From contig CBDDDL010000002.1 in assembly GCA_965226645.1 (NCBI GenBank), positions 186,001-250,000 on the forward strand: a stretch of 64,000 nucleotides of DNA. Reading direction: 5' to 3'. A model generated the notes under the pieces. The model searched no databases, was not told the origin of the DNA, and worked only from the letters and a program-made list of their open reading frames with translations. This document shows positions 26,766-35,616 of the stretch, piece after piece. The position numbers and the translations under genes are program-made. This DNA is from Poriferisodalis sp965226645 (GTDB lineage Bacteria > Actinomycetota > Acidimicrobiia > Acidimicrobiales > Poriferisodalaceae). Numbering within the stretch: the stretch's first letter is position 1; each line of letters opens with the position of its first letter.

Positions 26766-27617
26766 TCAAGCAGCGATGCCGTGCCGACGTTGGTGCTCGA
26801 CCTGGCCCTCAGGGCAGTCGGCGCGGTAGGGGCACCAGCTGCACAGCGGGCCCGGTTTCGGTTCGAAACTGCCTGTCTGGGCCGCGTCGCCGATGCGTTC
26901 CCAGGTGTCGCTGTGCTCGGCGACCGCACTGTTGGTCGCAGTCCGATCGAAGCGACGGGAGATCTCGGTGGGCTGTCGGTCATCGCGACCTCGGGCCGTC
27001 TCGCCGAGGTACAGCAGCCGCACCTCGGAAACGTCGTCGCCCACCGATTCGATTGCAGCGGCATACAGCCACACCTGGTTCAACCGGCTGTCGACGAACC
27101 GCGTTCCTGGCGCCCGCCCTGTCTTGTAGTCGTTTACCCGAAGACCGTCGGCCGTGCGATCGACCAGATCGATCACACCGCGGAACGGCACACCGTCGAG
27201 TTCGGTGCGCACATCGCGCTCACGGTCCACGACGTCGACGTCGGTTGGATCGACGAGCTGGAAATAGCCCTCGACGTCCCGCCATGCATTCCAACGAAAC
27301 GAGCGCTCGTCGTCGGTGCTCAGCTCAAGCGCCTCGAAATCAGGGTCCAACGCTGTCTGCGGCCAGACATCACGGCAGATCGAGCGGGCTCGATCGAGCG
27401 TGCGCTGTCCGGGCGCCACGGCAAGCAGTTCCTCGAGCACCCGATGCACGAACGTGCCGCGCAAGGCCGGCTCGCCGGGCGGGTCGGGCAGCTTGTCGAT
27501 GTAACGAAGCTTCCAACGTCGCGGACATTGCCGAAATGTCGAGGCGCCGGATGGGCTCAGGCTCTGGGGCGTCTTCGCGACATGAGAACTGGCATCCACC
27601 GTCACAGCGTGGCCCAT
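26766..27617 (-). CDS. RecB/Cas4-like PD-(D/E)XK nuclease
   Basis: A 283-residue protein with SPSGASTFRQCPRRWKLRYID at the N-terminus, GTFVHRVLEELL, the nuclease core GVIDLVDRTADGLRVNDYKTGRAPG (Asp and D-Y-K), QVWLYAAAIE, and a C-terminal CSWCPYRADCPEG. The Cys before PRRWK plus the three late cysteines match the 4Fe-4S clasp of AddB/Cas4-type RecB nucleases. Such stand-alone proteins resect DNA ends. No cas genes or AddAB partners are nearby. Start 27617 (MGHAVTVDA) was chosen; the frame is open to 27758. Confidence 0.82.
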   Translation of the reverse strand: MGHAVTVDASSHVAKTPQSLSPSGASTFRQCPRRWKLRYIDKLPDPPGEPALRGTFVHRVLEELLAVAPGQRTLDRARSICRDVWPQTALDPDFEALELSTDDERSFRWNAWRDVEGYFQLVDPTDVDVVDRERDVRTELDGVPFRGVIDLVDRTADGLRVNDYKTGRAPGTRFVDSRLNQVWLYAAAIESVGDDVSEVRLLYLGETARGRDDRQPTEISRRFDRTATNSAVAEHSDTWERIGDAAQTGSFEPKPGPLCSWCPYRADCPEGQVEHQRRHGIAA

Positions 27618-27724
27618 CCCGAGGCGGCGGACGCGGATATTTCCACAACGCAGTTCTGTCTGCGCTCCGCGCTGGGCTGGTTGGGTCTGAGCATCGTTCG
27701 TTGTCGCAGTTCTGGGTACGGGTC

Positions 27725-28012
27725 TCAGCGACGACGCCAGCGTCGCCACATCCACCACGCCAGCGCAGCGACGAGGACCCCGCCGAGCGCCATTGCCCCG
27801 CCGAGCGCGTACAGCAGCTGCGGGTCGACAGGCTCGGCCTGCCTCGGCAGAAGACGTGACGCAGGCGCGGTCGCGGGATCCGATTCGGGCTCCGGGTCGC
27901 GCTCTAGTGCAACTTGCGAGGGCTCCGAACCGCCGGGTTGCGGCGGATCTCCAGGCAGCAAGTCCTCCGCATCGATCTTCGGCCGTGGTCGGTTCGGGTT
28001 GTAGCTGACCAT
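27725..28012 (-). CDS. small C-tail membrane protein (hypothetical)
   Basis: A 95-residue protein with an acidic, Pro-rich N-terminal 60 residues (NRPRPKIDAEDLLPGDPP) and a single C-terminal helix (LLYALGGAMALGGVLVAALAWWM) followed by WRRWRRR. The basic end should face the cytosol, with the Pro-rich domain outside. ATG 28012 is preferred to a TTG two codons earlier. It sits between the ParA and nuclease genes on the same strand. No family recognised. Confidence 0.7.
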   Translation of the reverse strand: MVSYNPNRPRPKIDAEDLLPGDPPQPGGSEPSQVALERDPEPESDPATAPASRLLPRQAEPVDPQLLYALGGAMALGGVLVAALAWWMWRRWRRR

Positions 28013-28076
28013 GAGCAAACCTTGAGCACCGAGTCGAGGCCGCAGCAGATGCGTTGCTGATCGTACCGCTCGAGGC

Positions 28077-28847
28077 TCAAACCAGTCGTCGCTCCAAGGC
28101 GGCCCAGAGCTCGTCGAATGCCGCCACTGCCTCCGGCGCTCCGGGGCGCCTGCGGAGCGCTCTCAATGGCAGCGACTGCCCGGAAGCCTCAGCGACGGCG
28201 GCTCGCTGGGGCACCGCCGGGAGCAAGTCCGTCCCGAATCGCTCAGCGAGCTGAGCAAGCCAGTACGTGTTGTCGCGCGTCCGGCCCACCCGGTTGGGCA
28301 CGATGCCTGCGACTGTGGGTGTGCCCTGCCGCTGCGCGATGCGGGCGATCGTGGACCGCATCAAGTCGACGCCGTCGGCAGCCCATGCTGCGGGTTCAGT
28401 AACGATGAGCGCCCGATCTGCCGCGAAGAGACCATTGATGCACAGCAGACCCAACGACGGCGGGCAGTCGATGAGCACGAGGTCATGTGTGATTCCTGCG
28501 AGCGCGATACGCAGCCGGTCCTGCGCCCCGACCAAGTCGGCGGCCATCTGAGGCTCACGACTCGCGAGCGCGTAACTGCCGGCGATGAGCTGAGGTCGAG
28601 GACCGTCGGGCGGCCATTGCGAGTCCACCACCGCCGGGACGGCGGATCCGGGCGCGGCATCCGCGAGCACGTCGTCGATGTTCGGAGACACGTTCCAGAC
28701 GCCAAGTCCCGCCGACGCGTTGGATTGCGGATCGAGGTCCACCACCAGGACGCTGCGACCCTGCGAGCTGGCGGCTTCGGCCAGACCGACGGCGACAGTC
28801 GTCTTGCCGACGCCGCCTTTCTGGTTCACTACCGCCAGCGTCGTCAT
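28077..28847 (-). CDS. ParA/Soj-family ATPase
   Basis: A 256-residue deviant Walker A ATPase: LAVVNQKGGVGKTTVAVGLAE, VLVVDLDPQSNASAGLG and LVLIDCPPSLGLLCINGLFA. ParA proteins dimerise with ATP and move DNA or protein cargo over the nucleoid. No ParB or centromere-like site is seen beside it, so it may be an orphan that positions something other than the chromosome. The start at 28847 is set by the motif; GAGG lies just upstream. mshC is 37 bases upstream on the same strand. Confidence 0.9.
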   Translation of the reverse strand: MTTLAVVNQKGGVGKTTVAVGLAEAASSQGRSVLVVDLDPQSNASAGLGVWNVSPNIDDVLADAAPGSAVPAVVDSQWPPDGPRPQLIAGSYALASREPQMAADLVGAQDRLRIALAGITHDLVLIDCPPSLGLLCINGLFAADRALIVTEPAAWAADGVDLMRSTIARIAQRQGTPTVAGIVPNRVGRTRDNTYWLAQLAERFGTDLLPAVPQRAAVAEASGQSLPLRALRRRPGAPEAVAAFDELWAALERRLV

Positions 28848-28884
28848 CGCCTCTGCGAGACCGGAGCCGCGGCCGTTGTGCGGC

Positions 28885-30078
28885 TCACGGCGGTCCCTCC
28901 CCCATCGTCGTAACGCGCAGGTCGATACCGCACAGCAGCGCCGCAGCACTCAGTTCGTCACTCAACGTCGGGCCCGCGCCGCCGCGTCGGATTGCGGCTG
29001 CGGCGCCGAGCATCGCATCCCGGGCCGCCGGCGCATCGAGATCGTTGTCCAGAGCGGCACGCACGTCGGCAACGAGACCCGCCGCGCTGTCGAGTGCCGG
29101 CGTACGGCTTGCGGCGTCTGCCAAGTCCTGCAGGTCGCGTTGAGCAGCCATGGCTTCGTCGTCGAACCACTCCCACTCGGACCGGTAATGGTGCGCCATC
29201 AACGCGAGGCGAATGGCGCGGGGATCGATACGTGTGCGCAGGTCAGAGATGAACACGAGATTGCCCAGCGACTTCGACATCTTGTGGCCTTGATAGCCCA
29301 CCAGGCCGGCATGGACCCAATAGCGCGCGAGCGGCGCGCCGTGCACGGCTTCGCTCTGCGCAATCTCGCACTCATGGTGCGGGAACACCAGATCGCCGCC
29401 GCCGCCGTGGATGTCGATGGTCTCCCCCAGTGCGGTGAGCCCCATCGCCGAGCACTCGATGTGCCAGCCCGGCCTGCCTGGCCCGAACGGCGATGGCCAC
29501 GCTGGCTCGCCGTCGGCGCTTGCCTGCCACAGCACGAAGTCGAGCGGGTTCCGCTGCCGGGGGTCGCCGGGCGTTCCGCCCCGTTCGGCAGCCAATTCAG
29601 TCATGTGATCGGCGCTGTAGCCCGACAGCTTCCCGAACTCTGGAAATGTCGAGACGTCGAAATAGATGCGATCACCGGACGTGTACGCATGTCGGGATTC
29701 GAGGAGCTTGCCGATCATGGACACCATGGCCTCGATGGACTGCGTCGCACGGGGTTCGTGCGCTGCCGGCCGTGCCCCCAATGCCACCATGTCCGCGCTG
29801 AACCGGGCGATCTCGCGTTCGGCCAATGACAGATAGTGCTCGCCAAGTTCCGCCGCCTTCGGCAGGATGCTGTCATCCACGTCTGTGTAGTTGCGCACGA
29901 GCGTGACGGTGTGACCGATGTCCTCAAGGCGGCGGATGACGAGGTCGTACGCGAGATACGTCGCGGCGTGTCCGAGGTGCGTGGCGTCATATGGCGTGAT
30001 GCCGCAGACGTACATGCCGACGTGATCGTCGAGCTTCACATCGACGACCGATCGCCGAGCGGTGTCGAACAGGCGCAT
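28885..30078 (-). CDS. mshC: cysteine:GlcN-Ins ligase of mycothiol synthesis
   Basis: A 397-residue paralogue of cysteinyl-tRNA synthetase. It has the class I catalytic core with MYVCGITPYDATHLGHAATYL, which is the MshC form (CysRS has GPTVYD and HIGNAR), NYTDVDDSILP, GWHIECSAM and HHECEIAQSE for zinc, and HKMSKSLGNLV. The anticodon-binding tail of CysRS is missing, leaving a length close to the roughly 410 of MshC. It joins cysteine to GlcN-inositol with ATP. This marks an actinobacterium that uses mycothiol. MRLFDT at 30078 was taken as the start since LFDT begins the conserved region. Confidence 0.9.
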   Translation of the reverse strand: MRLFDTARRSVVDVKLDDHVGMYVCGITPYDATHLGHAATYLAYDLVIRRLEDIGHTVTLVRNYTDVDDSILPKAAELGEHYLSLAEREIARFSADMVALGARPAAHEPRATQSIEAMVSMIGKLLESRHAYTSGDRIYFDVSTFPEFGKLSGYSADHMTELAAERGGTPGDPRQRNPLDFVLWQASADGEPAWPSPFGPGRPGWHIECSAMGLTALGETIDIHGGGGDLVFPHHECEIAQSEAVHGAPLARYWVHAGLVGYQGHKMSKSLGNLVFISDLRTRIDPRAIRLALMAHHYRSEWEWFDDEAMAAQRDLQDLADAASRTPALDSAAGLVADVRAALDNDLDAPAARDAMLGAAAAIRRGGAGPTLSDELSAAALLCGIDLRVTTMGEGPP

Positions 30079-30254
30079 TCCCACGGTGGTGTCGCGCTCC
30101 CTTGACGTCGTAGTAGCGGTCGCTGTCGCTGCGCCCCAACAGTGGAGGGCAGGCGTGCTCGGAACGGCGACCACCATACGCGCCAGTGCCGCGGGCGTCC
30201 GAATCGGGCCCGGTTCTGGTTCCCGCATGACTGAACCCGGTACTGTTTGCACAG

Positions 30255-31436
30255 GTGGAGAGGCAGCTAGGCGACCGCGCGTTGCTCGAGCGGATTGCCA
30301 TGTACCGGCACCGTCGCGAGCTGCCGCCGATCCAATCGGTGTTGCTTCGTGAGTTGGCGGAATGGCTGCAGGCGCACGGCGCAGACCCGCTCAGCTACGT
30401 GTGCGATCTCTTCGATCGGCACCAGGTTGTGTTCGTCGGGCACCAGACGCCGACACGGCGCGCGGGGCTGTTCCTGCAAGATCTCGTGGCCGCCGCGTAC
30501 CGCCGAGGCGTCGACATCGTGGCGATGGAGTACGCATGTGTTGACGACCAAGCGCGCCTCGACGCTGTCGTCACGGGACCGACCTTCGACGAACAGCTTG
30601 CACGCGAGGCGATGCTGCGCTGGGGAATCCGCCACAACTTCGCCTACCGCGAGTACTTGGACGTCCTTGGCGCCGTCTGGGAGGTGAACCGGCGATTTGC
30701 TGGGCAGAAGACGTCGCCGATGCGTGTGCTCGGCCTCGATTACGACCTCGATCTCGACGCCGTCACCGATACTGCCGACTTGCGCAGCTCGTTCGCGTGG
30801 CCGCACCTGCGCCACCGCGGGCCGGTGTCGGCGCACATGTCCGAGGTGCTCCTGCGGGAGGTGATCGAGCCCGGTCATCGTGCGCTCGTGCTGACGCGCA
30901 CGGCGCACGCCATGACTCGACTGCGGCGGCTGCCGCATCGCGTCTGGGACGCGATCGACACCGAAGTGTCCGCTGGGCACGTGGTCGGGGCGGCAAACCG
31001 GCTCTACGAAGTGGTCGCAGATCGAGCGGTCACCGTGCTGATTCATGAGCCGCTGCCCGCGGACGGCGAACTCTGCGACTACGCCTTGGTTGCCGACGGT
31101 GTCTTGGACGCCGCGTTCGCGATGAACCCAGACCTGGCCGTGCCGCTTGCCTTCGACGTGGACCGCGGCCCTGCGGCGAGGTTGAACTGTTCGAGCAGCC
31201 TCGATCGCCAGCCGCTCGGCGCGTTGGCCACGGGCTGGATCTACCTCGAGCGCGATTACGAACGTCGCGCCCCGACGCCGCTGCCCGAGCCTGTGCCCGC
31301 TGTGCATGTCCGCAATGCGCGCAGGTACGCCCTGGATCCGGCGCTGCGCTGCGAGCACTCGACCGCGCTCGACTTCGCTGCGGCGGTGTCGGCATCGGCC
31401 GCAACGGCCGAGCTCGCGTGGACTCAGGTGCTCTAG
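30255..31436 (+). CDS. ChaN/EreA-superfamily-like protein, paralogue A
   Basis: A 393-residue protein from GTG 30255. Residues about 50-130 read LFDRHQVVFVGHQTPTRRAG, VAAAYRRGVDIVAMEYACVD and FAYREYLDVLGAVWEVNRR. A beta-strand ending in FxG followed by a helix and a strand ending in MEY resembles the ChaN/EreA/TraB superfamily, whose GExH-type motif is degenerate here (GHQT). The next gene encodes a clear paralogue (RHQIVFLGDQ; ILAWEFTNS), so the pair arose by tandem duplication. The later region holds LVLTRTAHAMTRLRRL and GWIYLERDYERR. Fold assignment is inference; function unknown. Confidence 0.6.
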   Translation: MERQLGDRALLERIAMYRHRRELPPIQSVLLRELAEWLQAHGADPLSYVCDLFDRHQVVFVGHQTPTRRAGLFLQDLVAAAYRRGVDIVAMEYACVDDQARLDAVVTGPTFDEQLAREAMLRWGIRHNFAYREYLDVLGAVWEVNRRFAGQKTSPMRVLGLDYDLDLDAVTDTADLRSSFAWPHLRHRGPVSAHMSEVLLREVIEPGHRALVLTRTAHAMTRLRRLPHRVWDAIDTEVSAGHVVGAANRLYEVVADRAVTVLIHEPLPADGELCDYALVADGVLDAAFAMNPDLAVPLAFDVDRGPAARLNCSSSLDRQPLGALATGWIYLERDYERRAPTPLPEPVPAVHVRNARRYALDPALRCEHSTALDFAAAVSASAATAELAWTQVL

Positions 31437-31476
31437 CCGGCACGACTGACGCCACAGATCGGGCACACTCTCACCG

Positions 31477-32628
31477 GTGCCGGACGCAGTGACTCCCGAC
31501 GACGAGTCGTCCTCGTCCGCTCTCCCCTCGCCGGAGAGCTACCTGGCCGACATATGCGGCCGCCATCAGATCGTGTTCCTCGGGGACCAGATCGGCGTTC
31601 AGCAACATCTGCGCTTTCTGGCCGGTTCGTTCGCCGAGCTCGCCGATGCCGGCCTGACAATTCTGGCTTGGGAATTCACCAACTCACGAAGCCAGGCTGC
31701 ACTCGACGAATTGCTTGCCGCGCCTGAATGGAATGAGCGGGCGTGCTCCGATCTCTTCGTAGACCTGCTGGGAGCTGGCTTCGGCTATGAGGAATACGCC
31801 GGGGTGCTGCGGGCCGGGTGGGAGCACAACGCCGCCGAACGAAAACGCAGCTCGGATCATCGTCCCATCCGCGTCGTCGCCTTGGGAATGCCCAGCTACG
31901 TCGAAGATCCCCAGTTGCTGGACGGTCGATCCGCCGCGGAGCTGGGTCTGCGCAATTGGTGGCTCGGCGGGCATTACCGCGACATGTCGGCGTACCACGC
32001 CGCAAATGTGCTGACCAATGAGGTGCTCCGGCAGGGTGAGCGCGCACTTGTGTACATGAACGTCGGCGCGACGACAACGAGACTCATCGAGTGGGCCGAC
32101 GGTACGCCCACCGCCAGCGCCGGCAATCTGTTGTGGCGTTGGATGGGCGACGGCTGCCGGCGAGTCGTGTTCCACGGCGTCATTGCTGACACGGCCGCCA
32201 CCCAGCGCGTCGAAGACCTGGTGGCCCAGTCACCGGAGGTTCGCGGCCGTTCCGGCGTCCGCTTCGGCTTGGATCTGGCGGCGTCGCCGCTCGGCAGCGT
32301 CGCTGCGGCATCCGTGCGAGGCACGATTGACGGCAGCGACACTGGGCTGCGGCTGCGCGACCTCGCCGATGGCTACATCTATCTCGGCCCACGCGAGGAC
32401 TGGTCACCCTGCACGCTGATCGGTGATCTGCTCACTGACGAGAACTTCGACAGTGCCGAGGCGCGCTACCGGGCACTCGACCCGCGTCCCGAGCCGTACA
32501 GCCGCGACGAACTCGAAGCCGTCCGGCGTACCGGCCAGCAAGAACTGTCCGAATCCTGGCCGCCACTTCCCGAGCCGCCGGAAGAAACCAAACGCCGGCT
32601 CTTCGGCCGCCGCACGACGCCCGAATAG
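31477..32628 (+). CDS. ChaN/EreA-superfamily-like protein, paralogue B
   Basis: A 383-residue protein from GTG 31477, 40 bases after paralogue A. Shared blocks in the same order are CGRHQIVFLGDQIGVQQHL, GLTILAWEFTNSRSQAALDE, GYEEYAGVLRAGWEHN, RALVYMNVGATTTRLI and DGYIYLGPRED. The last 30 residues are Pro/Glu/Arg-rich (PPEETKRRLFGRRT). The catalytic-looking His of EreA is not kept. It is followed 9 bases later by a tyrosine phosphatase, suggesting an operon of three. What they do is not known. Confidence 0.6.
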   Translation: MPDAVTPDDESSSSALPSPESYLADICGRHQIVFLGDQIGVQQHLRFLAGSFAELADAGLTILAWEFTNSRSQAALDELLAAPEWNERACSDLFVDLLGAGFGYEEYAGVLRAGWEHNAAERKRSSDHRPIRVVALGMPSYVEDPQLLDGRSAAELGLRNWWLGGHYRDMSAYHAANVLTNEVLRQGERALVYMNVGATTTRLIEWADGTPTASAGNLLWRWMGDGCRRVVFHGVIADTAATQRVEDLVAQSPEVRGRSGVRFGLDLAASPLGSVAAASVRGTIDGSDTGLRLRDLADGYIYLGPREDWSPCTLIGDLLTDENFDSAEARYRALDPRPEPYSRDELEAVRRTGQQELSESWPPLPEPPEETKRRLFGRRTTPE

Positions 32629-32637
32629 CCGCTGCCA

Positions 32638-33165
32638 ATGCTCCACCGCATCGATGAGATTCCCCTGCTGGCGCCCGCACGCGCCGGGCGCTTGTTCGTC
32701 ACCAACTTCTCGGCCGTCGGCCCCGAACCGCAAGCAGCGCTCGATCGCGTTGGTGCCTCGTTCGTGGTGTGCATGCTCACGCCCAGCGAGGTCGAGCTTC
32801 GGTACCCGGACTACGCGGAATGGCTTCGGTCCCACGAGGCTGTTGTTGAGAACGAAGACGTCCGGGCAGCTTGGTTGCCGACCCCTGATGGCGGTGTCAT
32901 TGCCGACGAACCCGTCCTCGAGCTCGTCGGGGCGGTCATCGCCGCGCTCGACACCGGCGACAGCGTGCTCGTCCACTGCGGGGCAGGCATGGCGCGCACT
33001 GCCGTTATCGGCATCCTCACGATGATCGCCTTCGGCGCCGATCCCCAACACGCCCCGCTCGATTTCAGAGCGGCACGACCAGGCGGCGGACCCGACGGCC
33101 CCGCACAAGAACATCAGATCGCCCGCCTCGCCGAACGAGCCCGCCGCCTCGGAGCCATGAGCTGA
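32638..33165 (+). CDS. dual-specificity/tyrosine phosphatase-like protein
   Basis: A 175-residue cysteine phosphatase with VLVHCGAGMARTAVIGI near residues 112-128, the HCxxGxxR(T) loop where Cys forms the phospho-intermediate, and LPTPDGG near residue 80 as a likely general-acid Asp. The short length and early position of the Asp fit the DSP/PTP-like group that acts on phosphoproteins, inositol phosphates or nucleotide substrates. It follows the two ChaN-like paralogues by 9 bases and is likely co-transcribed. Confidence 0.8.
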   Translation: MLHRIDEIPLLAPARAGRLFVTNFSAVGPEPQAALDRVGASFVVCMLTPSEVELRYPDYAEWLRSHEAVVENEDVRAAWLPTPDGGVIADEPVLELVGAVIAALDTGDSVLVHCGAGMARTAVIGILTMIAFGADPQHAPLDFRAARPGGGPDGPAQEHQIARLAERARRLGAMS

Positions 33166-33211
33166 CACCAGCCAGCGGGGTTCAGCAGCCGGATTCAGCA
33201 GCTGGTGTCAG
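33162..33211. terminator. stem-loop between convergent phosphatase and NUDIX genes
   Basis: CTGACACCAGC at 33162-33172, which includes the phosphatase stop, pairs perfectly with GCTGGTGTCAG at 33201-33211. A run of 13-base imperfect repeats (consensus TCAGCAGCTGGTG) continues to 33246 and gives alternative pairings. It lies between two convergent genes, so a two-way terminator is plausible. There is no U-run. Confidence 0.5.
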
Positions 33212-33247
33212 TAGTTGGTGTCAGCGGCTGGTCTCAGCCTGCTGAGA

Positions 33248-34075
33248 TCAGCCGGCAGCGACGCCGTCGCCGTCGTGTTCTTCCCAGCGCCAGCCGGAGC
33301 GGACCATGACGCAGCGGCGGCGCGAACCGGGGGCATCCAGATCCCCGTTCGGAAACGCGGCGTCGCCGACGTAGACGGCAATGTGGCCGGGGTCGGCCTC
33401 AGGTGACTGGATGATCTCGGTGTGGAAGCACTTGTGCCCGTTCACCGAGGCCAGCACATCGGCGGAGCGCGAGAAGCCGGTCAACCAGGTGAGCGTCACG
33501 AACGTGGGCGTGACAAATTCGATCTCCCCGGCTGCCCGCCGTTCCAGCGCCGCCGCAGATGATACCCAAGCGTAGTCGAGGATCTCGCTGCCGTCGACGC
33601 GGATCTCGTTCAGATCTGCCGGTGCCTTGCAGACAAAAAAGTGCGTCGAGAAGCGCTTGGGTCGGATCGGCGGCGGCAGCCAATGGGCGAAGTGGGTCAG
33701 CTCAGCGCCCGACAAGTCGATGCCCGCCTCCTCTTCGGCCTCGCGGACAGCAGCTGTGCGATACCCCCGGGCGTCACTGGAGTGCGGGCCAGCGGAACCG
33801 GCGGCAGTCCGTGGGTCGCACGGGCGGACCATGTCGCCCGGCACGGCACGGTCAGGCGGATCCACCCGGCCTCCGGGAAAGACCCACATGCCACCGAAGA
33901 ACCCCCGCGAGTTGCGACGCAGCATGAGCACCTCGATGTGCGCCCCTACATCGCTGGGGGCGAGATCGAAGCCGTGTCCCGGTGCAGCAGCGGGCGCGGC
34001 GTCGCGCAGGACCACCACCGTTGCCGCGTCGATTGGCGGTGGCGGCGTGATCGATTCGGTTTGGGTACTGCTCAT
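33248..34075 (-). CDS. NUDIX hydrolase with split NUDIX box
   Basis: A 275-residue protein: FGGMWVFPGGRVDPPDRA, then about 30 residues of insert, then YRTAAVREAEEEAGIDLSG. The REAEEEAG helix binds the divalent metal. The expanded spacing between GG and RExxEE is that of the NUDT7/NUDT19 group, which hydrolyses CoA and acyl-CoA to phosphopantetheine products. PKRFSTHFFVCKAPADLNE follows. Its start overlaps the HAD gene stop (ATGA at 34075-34072), so the two are coupled. Confidence 0.88.
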   Translation of the reverse strand: MSSTQTESITPPPPIDAATVVVLRDAAPAAAPGHGFDLAPSDVGAHIEVLMLRRNSRGFFGGMWVFPGGRVDPPDRAVPGDMVRPCDPRTAAGSAGPHSSDARGYRTAAVREAEEEAGIDLSGAELTHFAHWLPPPIRPKRFSTHFFVCKAPADLNEIRVDGSEILDYAWVSSAAALERRAAGEIEFVTPTFVTLTWLTGFSRSADVLASVNGHKCFHTEIIQSPEADPGHIAVYVGDAAFPNGDLDAPGSRRRCVMVRSGWRWEEHDGDGVAAG

Positions 34076-34722
34076 GCCCTGTCCTGGGTGCGCCGTTCCA
34101 GCCTGTCCGAACCAGCGTCAATCCCCGGCAGCGGTCGCGCCACCGCGCTGCCGGCCGCCGCCATCATCTGCACGATCATCTCTTCGACCTCGGTCCAGTT
34201 ATGGGCGCGGGGGGCGGCGAGGTGCGTGTTGTACGGCTGGTCGTAGACAATGACGTGGTCGCCCGCAGCTCGGATGGCGTCGATGTTGTGCGGCGCATCC
34301 TCAATGTGGGCATCGGCATTGATCACCGACTTGTCGGCGAGGAAGCAGATGTCCCGGTAGGGAATGCGCTGCCGGTCAAGCCACTCCACCGTGTCGTTGA
34401 CGGTGACCCGGTGACCCCAGCTGGTGTAGAGCCGGTGAGTCACAATCCGGATCCACACGCCGGCATCGGACAGCCGCCACAGCGCCTCCGAGCAGCCTTC
34501 CATCGGTTCGATGTCGCGGAACATGCGGTACTCGAGGACTGCCAATCGGTGCATCTCCTCGAAGTCGCCTTCGCCAAAGCCCCACTCGGAGAAGCTCCAG
34601 CTGCGCAACAGCGGCAACGTGTCCTCGCTGACGTTGCGCTCACGGGCGACGACACGTCGAAATGCCTCGGTGTGCTGGGCACAGACCCCGTCGAGATCGA
34701 CGGCCAGTACGAACTCGGGCAT
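34072..34722 (-). CDS. HAD-fold phosphatase, 5'(3')-deoxyribonucleotidase type
   Basis: A 216-residue protein with LAVDLDGVCAQHTEAF (the nucleophile and second Asp), IRIVTHRLYTSWG (Thr-His), LADKSVINADAHIEDAPHNI (Lys and Asp) and DHVIVYDQPYNTHL. These fit the NT5C-like nucleotidases, which dephosphorylate nucleoside monophosphates, or a related small-molecule phosphatase. It is transcribed with the NUDIX gene, and the pair suggests nucleotide or CoA housekeeping. Confidence 0.8.
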   Translation of the reverse strand: MPEFVLAVDLDGVCAQHTEAFRRVVARERNVSEDTLPLLRSWSFSEWGFGEGDFEEMHRLAVLEYRMFRDIEPMEGCSEALWRLSDAGVWIRIVTHRLYTSWGHRVTVNDTVEWLDRQRIPYRDICFLADKSVINADAHIEDAPHNIDAIRAAGDHVIVYDQPYNTHLAAPRAHNWTEVEEMIVQMMAAAGSAVARPLPGIDAGSDRLERRTQDRA

Positions 34723-34820
34723 CCCCGCAAGCTAACAACCTGACTGACACAGACTCCGGTGATTGCGACCGGATGCCGCGAACTGCGGCGGCCATCGCTA
34801 CAGGTGCAATGCTGGGCCCG

Positions 34821-35594
34821 ATGCAGCCCAGTGGTCACGAGCGCAGCGTGCACGACCTCGGTGGCGTCTCCGGATATGGACCGGTGCCCCACGAACCAGA
34901 TGAGCCGCCGTTTCATGCCGACTGGGAACGGCGTGTCTTCGGCTTACTCGGCGCTGTCACGTCGGCGACTGCTCGGCGGCCCGGCGAGTTCCGATATGCG
35001 CTGGAGCGCCTGCACCCCGACGACTATTTCAAGAACGGCTATTTCGGACGCTGGCTGGCGGGTTTCGAGGTGCTGCTCGACGAGTATGGCATCGTCTATC
35101 GCGGCGACTTGGCCCTGCGGATGGCCGGGCTCCGGGACGTGGCCCTGCGGGCGGCCGGGCGCGCGGACCTGACCCCTACAGCTGTCTCAAAGGCGACGCC
35201 GGCGCGGCTGGTCTCCCCCGTCGCCGACCGTGTCCCGTCCCTGCTGCCCCCCGATCGCCCCACACCGGCGCCGCAACGCCGGACGGTCCGGCGCGAACTC
35301 GCTGAGCCACCTCGGTACAGCGTCGGCGACCGCGTGGTTGCCCCGGCACCAATCCAGCCCGGCCACACACGGCTGCCCGGCTACGCCGTGGGCAAGCCGG
35401 GCATCGTCGTGAAGCTGCACCCGCCCGAAGTGCTGCCCGACAGCACGGCACACAACAGGGGCGAGCGGCCCCAGCACGTGTACTGCGTGGGTTACGACGC
35501 CCGAACGCTGTGGGGCGACGACGCCGAGCCGAACGCGACGGTCCACGTCGACCTGTACGAGTGCTACCTGACCGCAGCGCCGGCTGACCGCTGA
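34821..35594 (+). CDS. nitrile hydratase beta subunit
   Basis: A 257-residue protein starting near the typical SVHDLGGVSGYGPVPHEPDE, with DWERRVFGLLGAV, RLHPDDYFKNGYFGRWLAG (helical half), and the SH3-like end YSVGDRVVAPAPIQPGHTRL, YAVGKPGIVVKLH and VDLYECYL. The beta subunit forms the active heterodimer with the alpha subunit. A Pro-rich linker of about 50 residues precedes the SH3 part. MQPSGHE at 34821 was taken as the start; ATG 34809 is in frame too. It leads the operon beta-alpha-accessory, the order of cobalt-type enzymes. Confidence 0.9.
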   Translation: MQPSGHERSVHDLGGVSGYGPVPHEPDEPPFHADWERRVFGLLGAVTSATARRPGEFRYALERLHPDDYFKNGYFGRWLAGFEVLLDEYGIVYRGDLALRMAGLRDVALRAAGRADLTPTAVSKATPARLVSPVADRVPSLLPPDRPTPAPQRRTVRRELAEPPRYSVGDRVVAPAPIQPGHTRLPGYAVGKPGIVVKLHPPEVLPDSTAHNRGERPQHVYCVGYDARTLWGDDAEPNATVHVDLYECYLTAAPADR

Positions 35595-35616
35595 GGCCCC
35601 GCCGATGGAGGAATTC

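Noticed and set aside
26766..27617. Cas4 of a CRISPR system
   Set aside because: No cas1/cas2 or repeats are nearby; stand-alone RecB-like nucleases have the same motifs.
28885..30078. cysS (cysteinyl-tRNA synthetase)
   Set aside because: GITPYDATHLGHAATYL and the lack of an anticodon-binding tail mark MshC.
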